A stretch of 12,008 bases of DNA from an uncultured Flammeovirgaceae bacterium (lineage in GTDB: Bacteria > Bacteroidota > Bacteroidia > Cytophagales > Cyclobacteriaceae): NCBI GenBank assembly GCA_946480685.1, contig CAMLLI010000041.1:1-12008 (forward strand), given 5' to 3'. The notes beneath the pieces were generated by a model. It was given only the letters and a program-made list of their open reading frames with translations. It was not told the DNA's origin and made no database searches. Below, in pieces: positions 1 through 6,361 of the stretch (within the stretch, counting starts at the first letter, position 1; every line of letters starts with the position of its first letter). A program made the translations under genes and the position numbers.

Positions 1-179
1 CGTTATTCGTTGTCCGTTATTCGTTATCAGTTATCCGTTATCAGTTATCCGTTATGTGTATATATTTATTATCGTTGGTCATTCGTCTGGTTGATCATGC
101 AGCTGCGTTGTGAGTTTCAGGCACGATTAACGTGTAACGAATAACTTATAACGATTAACCATTAACGGATAACGCTATT
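1..179. repeat. Inverted pair of degenerate 7-bp tandem repeats
   Basis: Bases 1-56 split exactly into eight heptamers such as CGTTATT, CGTTATC and AGTTATC. Bases 123-174 split into seven heptamers plus three bases, such as ACGATTA, ACGAATA and ACGGATA, which are the same unit on the opposite strand. The core GTTAT (or ATAAC) is mostly kept and the other columns vary. Roughly 66 bases lie between the arms and contain weaker, decayed-looking units (57-122). The arms could pair imperfectly into a long hairpin. The right arm ends a few bases before the stop of the minus-strand DUF4097 gene, so it lies at the 3' end of that operon and may act as an mRNA end structure. The left arm may continue beyond the window. 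No gene is visible here. The periodicity is seen directly; the role is unknown. Confidence 0.8.
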
Positions 180-1061
180 TCAATTTTTCTCCTTCAGGTA
201 TACATTTCCGTTGAACGTTTCGAAGTCAAGCTTCACTCCGCCCTGGCCGGTCTTAAAGAGATTGTCCATTACTTTATAGCGTATACCATTGCCTTTGTCA
301 CTCTTTTCAATCTTCGCGGGCAGTGCCTCTATCTTTTCGATGTTGGTATAGAAATTACCATTGAAACTTTCGAAGCTTAGGTCGGCCGCAAGTCCTTTTT
401 GAAACAGTGCATTGATGTCGCCATTGAGTGTATAGAAGCGGCATTTGTTTTTCGGATTGGTAGTATACTCTACATCCAGGTTTCCGTTAATGGTACTCGC
501 TTCTGCTTCACGAACCAGGTTTTGTAATTTTATACTTCCGTTGATGTTGTTGGCGATCACAATACCGGTTACACCCTGCACCGCTACATTACCGTTGTTA
601 ATAGTGCTTACATCTATATTTATACCGGCCGGCACTTTTACCACAAAATCCAGATCATACTCATACTCCGTGCGGCAGCCATCGCGCTCATTCCAATTAT
701 AGCTCCAGCCATTTCTGCCTCTGTTATTGGCTGTTCCCCGGCCGAATCGAGTGCAGCCATCGCTGCTATAGAGTATAATGGAATCTGCGAGGTCTATCAC
801 TCCCATTTTTACTTCTTCTTTGGCTTTATCGAATCGGGCCTGTGTTTTGGCGCGAACGGTTCTGGTAACCTGTACTAGAATTTTATCACCGCTATAGCCC
901 GTCACCGTTATACTTCCATTGATATTTTCAATGAGCAATGTGTTATTCACATCTTTCTTTTCGAATGTAAATTCTTTGGATGTTATCTCGGTATGTTTGA
1001 GCTGCGCGTATACATTTGCCATACACAGCATTATACCTATACTTAGTAATGTCGTTTTCAT
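180..1061 (-). CDS. Secreted DUF4097-type beta-strand repeat protein
   Basis: A predicted 293-residue exported protein. The ATG at 1061 is preferred because it begins a clear signal peptide (MKTTLLSIG..., likely cleavage after VYA before Q20); the upstream in-frame start at 1082 is only TTG. The mature part is beta-rich, with recurring NG turns spaced about a strand apart (NING, NNGN, NINGS, TINGN, TLNGD, SFNGN, TFNGN), as in DUF4097 'putative adhesin' solenoids. A middle insert is rich in Gly, Asn and Arg and holds two of the cysteines. It is the last gene of an apparent sigma/anti-sigma operon, 66 bases after the anti-sigma stop. I infer a cell-envelope or periplasmic role controlled by the sigma factor. 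Similar proteins often accompany sigma or membrane-stress genes, but no biochemical activity is established. Confidence 0.82.
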   Translation of the reverse strand: MKTTLLSIGIMLCMANVYAQLKHTEITSKEFTFEKKDVNNTLLIENINGSITVTGYSGDKILVQVTRTVRAKTQARFDKAKEEVKMGVIDLADSIILYSSDGCTRFGRGTANNRGRNGWSYNWNERDGCRTEYEYDLDFVVKVPAGINIDVSTINNGNVAVQGVTGIVIANNINGSIKLQNLVREAEASTINGNLDVEYTTNPKNKCRFYTLNGDINALFQKGLAADLSFESFNGNFYTNIEKIEALPAKIEKSDKGNGIRYKVMDNLFKTGQGGVKLDFETFNGNVYLKEKN

Positions 1062-1127
1062 AGTTCTTGTGTTTAAAACCAACTATATATACTGTGGTAT
1101 TTAACCTCTAAACCTTCTGCGGTTTTT

Positions 1128-1925
1128 CTAGATGAGCACCTGTATGGTTTCTCGTATCTTCTCCTTTACTTCTTTCGGCGTGTTTTGCTGTTCGAGTAAC
1201 TTTTCAAGTTCTTTTACCGAAGACTTTTCCTGCAGGGCTGCCATCATTTCAGCCAGTTCTACCTGCACGAGTGGTGATTCCTGTTTCGCGATCGAGCGTA
1301 TCAGCTCTTCACGTACGGAGCTCTCTTTCACGTAAGGCTTTAGAGCATCCAGCGCTGCGAGTCGCACATTTACGTTGCTATCGTTGTTCAGTGTCTCAAA
1401 GAGGGCGCGGGTAACTTTGGTACTTACCTGATTCATTTCCTGTGTAAGACTTACGGCCTTCAGCCTGTCCGTTGCAGATTCTTTTTCCAGCAGTGAAAGC
1501 ATCATCATCTCTTTCAGGTCTGTTACCTGCTGACTGAGCTCAGCGATTTGTCCGTTGTTAGCAGCACCTTCTGCGGCCTGCGGACGAACCCAGTACCCTA
1601 TAGCAAGTCCGGCAAGGAGTGTAACCGAAGCAAAGGCAAGACGCGGCAACATTTCAGGCCAGGCAAAGAACTTCTTCCATGAAAATGTTTTCAACTGACT
1701 TTTCTTTTCCGTTGCCAGCATCTGATAAAAGTTATCGTCCAGTTGCAGCGAAGGTGCGGGCACTTCCAGTTGCATGATCTGCTCTTCGATCAAATGTAGT
1801 TCCTGCAGTTCCGACAAATCGATTACACCTGCTTCGATATACTTTTCGAGTATATTTACTTCTTCTGCACTGGCCTGCCCTGCGTTATACTTTACCAGCA
1901 GTGCTTTTATTTCATTTCGTTCCAT
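1128..1925 (-). CDS. Anti-sigma-factor-like membrane protein with HEAT-like domain
   Basis: A 265-residue protein encoded directly downstream of the ECF sigma factor, with a 44-base gap, which is the usual place for a cognate anti-sigma factor. The N-terminal cytoplasmic part (about 1-90) starts with the short helical pattern KYNAGQAS.EE...LE seen in many Bacteroidota anti-sigma proteins. It has no HxxxCxxC zinc motif. One membrane segment lies at about 94-112 (LAFASVTLLAGLAIGYWV). The rest is outside the inner membrane: a short helical linker, then amphipathic alpha repeats (about 150-262, e.g. NVNVRLAALDALKPYV) that look like HEAT repeats. I infer that the N-terminus holds the sigma factor and the periplasmic repeats sense a signal or partner, perhaps the DUF4097 protein encoded next. 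The start is ATG. The HEAT call rests on pattern only. Confidence 0.78.
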   Translation of the reverse strand: MERNEIKALLVKYNAGQASAEEVNILEKYIEAGVIDLSELQELHLIEEQIMQLEVPAPSLQLDDNFYQMLATEKKSQLKTFSWKKFFAWPEMLPRLAFASVTLLAGLAIGYWVRPQAAEGAANNGQIAELSQQVTDLKEMMMLSLLEKESATDRLKAVSLTQEMNQVSTKVTRALFETLNNDSNVNVRLAALDALKPYVKESSVREELIRSIAKQESPLVQVELAEMMAALQEKSSVKELEKLLEQQNTPKEVKEKIRETIQVLI

Positions 1926-1936
1926 ACCTTTTCTTT

Positions 1937-1992
1937 AGCTTCGAGCTGCGAGTTTTTAGCTACGAGTTCTTAATATCGCGTTTCGAGTTTTT
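1937..1992. repeat. Degenerate 7-bp repeat array overlapping the sigma gene 3' end
   Basis: Eight consecutive heptamers fill these 56 bases. Examples are AGCTTCG, AGCTGCG, AGCTACG and AGTTTTT, with consensus roughly AG(C/T)TNCG. The array occupies most of the gap between the sigma and anti-sigma genes and continues into the last codons of the sigma gene, supplying its terminal residues KLETRY and the stop codon at 1970-1972. It has the same period as the array at 1-179 but a different unit. Seen directly; origin and role unknown. Confidence 0.7.
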
Positions 1993-2545
1993 GATACATT
2001 TCCTTTAATTCCTGAAGCGCTCTGAAAACTTTTACCTTCACGGCACCTTCGGTGCAGCCGAGTATCTCGCCGATCTCTTTATACTTCTTGTCCTGAAATT
2101 TACTGAGCACTAGAATTTCGCGTTTGTCTTCGGGCAGCCTGTCCATGGCCATGGAGAGTAAATGCATTTCTTCTTCGCGTTGTATACCGGAGGAGCGATT
2201 CTCATCGCTGCCAAGCCGGTCTTGCCAGGCTTCGAGCGAGTCTTTAGCAGCTACTTTATTCTTGCGGAAGTGATCGTGGCTCACATTGCGCGCGATGTGA
2301 AACATCCACGTTCTGAAGTCACCATCTCCGCGGAAGAGGTAACGATACTTCAGTATCCGCAAGAAAACATTCTGCACCAGGTCTTCGCTCAACTCTGCAT
2401 CTTTATTCATGTGGTAGAAAAAACCGAACAAAGGTTTCTTATACCGCTCGAAGAGCAGGCTCATCTTGTCGAGATCGCCATCCCTGACTTTCAGCATCAG
2501 GGCGTTGTCTGTTAGTGCGTCCAATTCAGAAGGTGAAGTTTTCAA
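1970..2545 (-). CDS. ECF-type RNA polymerase sigma-70 factor
   Basis: A 191-residue sigma factor with only regions 2 and 4. Region 2 (about 31-98) contains LFERYKKPLFGFFY, the acidic helix EDLVQNVFLRI and FRTWMFHIARNVSHDHFRK, for core binding and -10 recognition. Region 4 (about 127-180) contains RLPEDKREILVLSKF and the helix-turn-helix YKEIGEILGCTEGAVKVKVFRAL for -35 binding. It is the first gene of an apparent operon with an anti-sigma-like gene and a DUF4097 gene. The start is uncertain. The chosen codon at 2545 is TTG, followed by an A-rich stretch, and no in-frame ATG lies between it and the upstream stop. The next ATG (2497) would give MLKVRDGD..., a shorter but still complete region 2. 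The last residues are encoded by a 7-bp repeat array. Target promoters are unknown. Confidence 0.93.
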   Translation of the reverse strand: MKTSPSELDALTDNALMLKVRDGDLDKMSLLFERYKKPLFGFFYHMNKDAELSEDLVQNVFLRILKYRYLFRGDGDFRTWMFHIARNVSHDHFRKNKVAAKDSLEAWQDRLGSDENRSSGIQREEEMHLLSMAMDRLPEDKREILVLSKFQDKKYKEIGEILGCTEGAVKVKVFRALQELKEMYQKLETRY

Positions 2546-2548
2546 GAA

Positions 2549-2578
2549 GGGTAACTTAAGGATTACAATTTGGTTACA
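2549..2578 (-). promoter_or_regulatory. Candidate operator: three phased TAACC-like motifs
   Basis: Just upstream of the sigma start, related words recur about one helical turn apart: GGGTAAC (2549-2555), GGATTAC (2560-2566) and GGTTACA (2572-2578), read on the plus strand. On the minus strand the outermost reads TGTAACC, which contains the AAC often found in ECF -35 elements. No good TAnnTTTG promoter was found for this operon, so autoregulation by the sigma factor is a reasonable but unproven idea. The site is so close to 2545 that a promoter here would favour the downstream start at 2497. Confidence 0.25.
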
Positions 2579-2672
2579 CGGCTTCTGTAAAGTTTCTTAA
2601 AAATTCAGTGAGACCAAAGCTGGTGCCTGCCTCCTGTGCCTGATAAATGTTAATTCTACAGCATAAAACATC

Positions 2673-2702
2673 GTTGGTGCAGTACCGCTTTCCATATTTT
2701 TT
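2673..2702 (+). promoter_or_regulatory. Possible Bacteroidota-type promoter for the histidine kinase
   Basis: GTTG at 2673-2676 and TATTTTTT at 2695-2702 are separated by 18 bases. Each differs by one base from the Bacteroidota sigma-ABfr consensus (TTTG, then TAnnTTTG). The distance to the ATG at 2726 suits a short leader. It is weaker than the promoter at 10702. Confidence 0.35.
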
Positions 2703-2725
2703 TACTATCTTCTCTCGCCCATCCT

Positions 2726-4636
2726 ATGAAAACAAACAGCATCATCACACTGCTGGTGAGTTCTGTTATACTTACCGGTGTCAGCGCTGCCATCACGCAC
2801 TATGCAATTCGTGACAGTCGGAACCGTGTTGAGTGGGTTTTTCATACGTACGAAGTCATCGACCAGGCTGCTATACTCTTAAAGCGATTAAGAGATGTCG
2901 AATCCGATCAGCGCAGTTACCTTATTACCGGAGATTCGAGCTATTTCCTGAACTTGCAAAGAAGTCGCGTACAGTTATCGGAAACCGCTGATACGATCTC
3001 CATACTGGTAACCGATAACCCGCAGCAGGCAGCGTTGCTGAACACTAAACTTATACCCGCCATTATGCGCAAGCTATACCAGGTAGATGCTGCCATTAAC
3101 CAGTATAATCTTTATGGAAGAGACAGTGCCTTTGCCCGTATAAAAGGAGGTATCGGAAAAGCACTGATGGATAGTATACAACTATATGAAGCCACGTTCA
3201 GCAACCGCGAGAAAGTATTGCTGGCCAACAGACTTAAAGAGGTAAACGTTACGCACAACCGCCAGATCGTTATACGCTATGGCAGTTTTATACTGATCGC
3301 TTTTGTTTCTGTACTCGCATTGTTCACCATTGTACAGAAGCAGGAACGGAACGATCACCTCATCAAAGAACTTAACCTTGTTAATACTTCGCTTGAAAAG
3401 AAAGTAGAACAACGCACCGTAGAACTTAAACGACAGACTGATGTAGCGGAAGAACTAAACCAAAAACTACAGGAGAATATGGAAGAGCTTGAGATGTTTT
3501 ATGAGACACTGCAAGTGAAAAGCATCAAGACCGAAAGCGCCTTGCAGGAAATTGAAGATCTGTACAACAACGCGCCCTGTGGCTATCACTCACTTGCTTC
3601 TGACGGCACGATCATACGAATGAATCAAACGGAGCTGAAGTGGCTGGGCTATACTGTAGATGAAGTGCTGGGCAAGATGCATGTTACTTCCATCCTGCTG
3701 CCGGAAGAACATACTTCATACTATAATGATTTTGAAGCCTTCAAACGTGAAGGCTTCATTCATAACAAGGAACATACATTTTTGCGAAAAGACGGCAGCA
3801 CATTTCCGGTGCTGCTGAATGCTACGGCTATCTATAACGAACTTGGTGAGTATACGATGAGCCGCGGCACTGTGATCGATATTACCGAGCGCAAAGCGTA
3901 TGAACGTCAGCTGATGGAAGTAAACAAGAAGCTGACGCGTTTCAATACTGATAAAGATAATTTTCTGAATGTAGCAGCGCATGATCTGAAGAGCCCGGTG
4001 AATAATATACTCGGCCTTATCAGTCTCATCAATATGCAGAAAGGAAATATATCGCCCGAGCAAGGTGAATATATACTACACATTCAGCATCTCTGCAGCA
4101 ACATGCAGAACCTGATCGGTAATTTGCTGGACATCGGTAAAATAGAAGGCGGCATTATGGTACTGACCCGCGAGCCGGTAAATGTAAGTGAGTTTATGAA
4201 GGAACACCTCGATGACTTCAAAGAGCATGCTGCCACCAAACATATATCGCTGATACTGGAAGATCATACACCGAATAGTTGTGTTATTACGGATCGCTCT
4301 GCCTTGCAGCGCATCTCCGAGAACCTAATATCCAATGCACTGAAGTTTTCTCCTCCGCATACGCGCGTCATCATTCGCCTTGAGCAAACCGACCACCATT
4401 TAAAAATGGAGATACAAGATCATGGCTTAGGTATACACCCGGATGAAATAAATTTACTCTTCCGGAAATTTCAAAAACTGAGCACACGACCTACCGGTGG
4501 CGAAGGATCATCGGGTCTCGGACTCTCCATCGTGAAGGAACTGGTGACGGCCCTGAACGGAAAGATCTATGTGAGCAGCGAGGTAAACAAAGGCACTACG
4601 TTTTCGGTAGAGCTGCCGCTTTCTGAGAGCGCATAA
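2726..4636 (+). CDS. Orphan membrane sensor histidine kinase, CHASE3-PAS-HisKA-HATPase
   Basis: A 636-residue two-component sensor kinase. It has TM1 (about 6-27), then an extracytoplasmic CHASE3 domain (about 36-180) with the hallmark LRDVESDQRSYLITGD. TM2 follows (about 184-203), then a coiled coil (about 208-275) and a PAS domain (about 278-390) ending in a PAC-like RGTVIDITERK. The HisKA H-box is VAAHDLKSPVNN, with phospho-acceptor H419. The ATPase domain has the N-box ENLISNALKF, DHGLGI (D565) and GSSGLGLSIV. All catalytic boxes look intact. No receiver domain is fused and no response regulator lies in the window, so the partner is elsewhere. The gene is divergent from the ECF sigma operon, with about 180 bases between them, so co-regulation is possible. 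Ligands of the CHASE3 and PAS domains are unknown. Confidence 0.95.
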   Translation: MKTNSIITLLVSSVILTGVSAAITHYAIRDSRNRVEWVFHTYEVIDQAAILLKRLRDVESDQRSYLITGDSSYFLNLQRSRVQLSETADTISILVTDNPQQAALLNTKLIPAIMRKLYQVDAAINQYNLYGRDSAFARIKGGIGKALMDSIQLYEATFSNREKVLLANRLKEVNVTHNRQIVIRYGSFILIAFVSVLALFTIVQKQERNDHLIKELNLVNTSLEKKVEQRTVELKRQTDVAEELNQKLQENMEELEMFYETLQVKSIKTESALQEIEDLYNNAPCGYHSLASDGTIIRMNQTELKWLGYTVDEVLGKMHVTSILLPEEHTSYYNDFEAFKREGFIHNKEHTFLRKDGSTFPVLLNATAIYNELGEYTMSRGTVIDITERKAYERQLMEVNKKLTRFNTDKDNFLNVAAHDLKSPVNNILGLISLINMQKGNISPEQGEYILHIQHLCSNMQNLIGNLLDIGKIEGGIMVLTREPVNVSEFMKEHLDDFKEHAATKHISLILEDHTPNSCVITDRSALQRISENLISNALKFSPPHTRVIIRLEQTDHHLKMEIQDHGLGIHPDEINLLFRKFQKLSTRPTGGEGSSGLGLSIVKELVTALNGKIYVSSEVNKGTTFSVELPLSESA

Positions 4637-4638
4637 AA

Positions 4639-4671
4639 AAAGTATATACAGCAGCAGGCTATATATACTTT
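4639..4671. terminator. AT-rich hairpin between convergent genes
   Basis: AAAGTATATA (4639-4648) and TATATACTTT (4662-4671) form a perfect 10-bp stem with a 13-base loop, directly after the kinase stop and before the end of the convergent gene at 4701. On the minus strand the stem runs into seven T residues; on the plus strand the T tract is short. It could therefore serve as a two-way terminator, better for the minus-strand gene. The stem has only one G-C pair, so it is weak. Confidence 0.45.
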
Positions 4672-4700
4672 CATTTATACGAAATTAATTATCCGATATA

Positions 4701-5321
4701 CTATGTATTGCGGATCGATGAGAGTTTGTTTCGCTCGTCCTGCAACTCGCGCGAGAGTTTGGTTTGTTTCTCCATCGCTCTGCGTTTATATTCTTCATAC
4801 TCGTTGGTGAGCATGTTGATGGTAAGTTTCTTTTCCTGGAGAGTTTTAGTGAGCATTTTCATGCGACTGGCCAGCGTTACAATAACAAATGCCAGCGCTG
4901 CTACCAGGATGGTTACGATGGTAAGGAATGTACCCTTCTCGATGTCGATACCGAGTACCGATATGTGTGTGCTGTCGTGCAGGGTGGCTGCCATCGACTC
5001 TTCTTTCTTTTTCAGATTAGCCTCTACGCTGGCTACCTGGTTCTTCAACTGGTTGATATTTTTCTGCGCTTCGCGAATAGCAACGTCTTTGGCCATCAGC
5101 GAGTCGCGGGTAATCTTCCACACTCCATCCATCACGCTTTCCTTCACCACTTTATATTCTTTGAAGGACTGAGATTTTGCCTTCATAATACTATAGCGTT
5201 CACGCAACGTGTAATTTTCCGGTGGTGTCTGGATCGTCTGGTCTGCAGGTTCCTGAGCAAATGAAAATTGAAACGTCAATAAACATACCCACAGTGCAGC
5301 AAAGTTTTTCATCATCTTCAT
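4701..5321 (-). CDS. Exported coiled-coil protein with one membrane segment, unknown function
   Basis: A 206-residue protein. It has an N-terminal signal peptide (hydrophobic core NFAALWVCLLTFQFSFAQ, likely cut after FAQ or FA), then a charged segment with SFKEYKVVKESVM..VWK. Helices with coiled-coil character follow (about 75-112), then one membrane segment (about 131-151, LTIVTILVAALAFVIVTLAS) and a second highly charged coiled coil to the end (about 153-200). From memory, small Bacteroidota proteins with this EYKVVK segment and layout are widespread and are sometimes labelled 'tRNA (guanine-N1)-methyltransferase'. Nothing here resembles a methyltransferase fold, so I regard that label as unsupported. 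The ATG at 5321 is used; ATGs at 5315 and 5312 would also keep the signal peptide. It ends convergently with the histidine kinase. Function is not known. Confidence 0.8.
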   Translation of the reverse strand: MKMMKNFAALWVCLLTFQFSFAQEPADQTIQTPPENYTLRERYSIMKAKSQSFKEYKVVKESVMDGVWKITRDSLMAKDVAIREAQKNINQLKNQVASVEANLKKKEESMAATLHDSTHISVLGIDIEKGTFLTIVTILVAALAFVIVTLASRMKMLTKTLQEKKLTINMLTNEYEEYKRRAMEKQTKLSRELQDERNKLSSIRNT

Positions 5322-5464
5322 AAGCGGTCTTTGGTTGATAGTTTTACAAACTACGATATATCACTACGTTTTTACCACTTCGTTTATTTCAGCAGTGAAT
5401 CTGTTCGATTAAAGCTTTATGTCAAGGGACGAAAGGTAACCATTCTTGTTCGGAAATTACGAAA

Positions 5465-6307
5465 TTATGCAGAACGTTTCGACCATCCCTCTTCAATTCC
5501 CAAACCGAACAAAGCAAAATCATATTTTACCGGATCAACCGGGTCAAGGGCACGGAGGCGTGCCGTCAGTTCAAGCGCAGTCTGCCAGTCGGTTTGTTTT
5601 CGTTTAATCAACTTGAGCCTGCGGGCTACACGATCCACATGCAGGTCGCAGGGACAAACCAGTTGGGCAGGCTTTATCTTTTTCCAGATGCCGAAGTCTA
5701 CACCTTTATCATCGTTACGCACCATCCACCGCAGGTACATTACAAGTCGCTTGCATGTTGACTTTCGCGCGGGCGATGGAATATGTTTGCGTGTACGGTG
5801 TGGAGCATGTTCCAGGCTGAAGAATATTTTCTGAAACTGATTCAACCCCTCCTCTACTGTCTCATGATCCGCCCCGGCATAAAAAGCATCTTCCAGCGAA
5901 GTGTGGTTCTGATAAAACCATTTCAACGCCTCTACAAAATATAACGTATCGGTTGCGTTAAAGGTGCGGTGTTTAAACATGAGCAACGGCTTGAGATCTT
6001 TTTCGCGATGCTGCAGTATAAAACGATGCGGGTCGTTATCCATCATCTCCATCAACTGCCTGCATTTATTGATGATGGTTTTGCGCTGTCCCCACGCGAG
6101 CACCGCTGCGAACAGACCGGCTATTTCTATATCCTGTTTCTTGCTGAACGCATGCGGAATAGAAACCGGATCGTTCTCAATAAAACCCGGCTGATTATAC
6201 AGCACTACCTTTTCATCCAGAAAATCCTTCAGCTCGGCTATACTCAGTTTACTTCTTTTCAACGTCTTGAAATTTTTACCAAGAATACTAGATTTAAACC
6301 GAAACAC
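5465..6307 (-). CDS. DUF2400/TIGR02757 family protein, possible HhH-GPD relative
   Basis: A soluble protein of up to 280 residues matching the TIGR02757/DUF2400 family. Recognisable segments are LDEKVVLYNQPGFIENDP (N-terminal), FAAVLAWGQRKTIINKC, then CDLHVDRVARRLKL and LDPVDPVKYDFALFGLG near the C-terminus. The family has no established function. The D-L-H-V-x-R-V-x-x-R-L segment resembles the catalytic-Asp segment of endonuclease III-type glycosylases (D-T-H-V-x-R-V), which suggests a DNA-repair-like fold; this is inference. No four-cysteine iron-sulfur motif follows. No in-frame ATG exists at the 5' end. The longest form starts at GTG (6307). A TTG at 6262 (giving MKRSKLSIAELKDFL...) fits the usual family start better. 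The gene is divergent from the serine hydrolase, about 54 bases away. Confidence 0.88.
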   Translation of the reverse strand: MFRFKSSILGKNFKTLKRSKLSIAELKDFLDEKVVLYNQPGFIENDPVSIPHAFSKKQDIEIAGLFAAVLAWGQRKTIINKCRQLMEMMDNDPHRFILQHREKDLKPLLMFKHRTFNATDTLYFVEALKWFYQNHTSLEDAFYAGADHETVEEGLNQFQKIFFSLEHAPHRTRKHIPSPARKSTCKRLVMYLRWMVRNDDKGVDFGIWKKIKPAQLVCPCDLHVDRVARRLKLIKRKQTDWQTALELTARLRALDPVDPVKYDFALFGLGIEEGWSKRSA

Positions 6308-6332
6308 ATGAAGGTGATTTCAAAAGGTATAG

Positions 6333-6340
6333 TAGCTTTG
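6333..6340 (+). promoter_or_regulatory. Candidate -7 element (TAGCTTTG) for the serine hydrolase gene
   Basis: TAGCTTTG matches the Bacteroidota -7 consensus TAnnTTTG exactly and lies 22 bases before the ATG at 6362, in the short spacer between divergent genes. No convincing TTTG -33 element lies 17-20 bases upstream, so confidence is limited. Confidence 0.35.
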
Positions 6341-6361
6341 TTAGCGTTGTAACGATTGCAC

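Noticed and set aside
1..56. CRISPR array
   Set aside because: The 7-bp units follow each other without spacers, and no cas gene is present.
1110..1127. AAACC/GGTTT stem followed by T run between the anti-sigma and DUF4097 genes
   Set aside because: The T run is on the plus strand, opposite to the direction of the operon, and the stem is only 5 bp; not a useful terminator for these genes.
4708..5264. Plus-strand frames of 154 and 166 codons
   Set aside because: Both lie antisense to the signal-peptide/coiled-coil gene and give Cys/Phe/Ser-rich products typical of reverse frames.
5331..5834. Plus-strand frame of 167 codons upstream of and across the DUF2400 gene
   Set aside because: It overlaps the conserved C-terminal half of the DUF2400 gene on the other strand and has a low-complexity, Arg/Ser-rich product with no domain; an antisense shadow.
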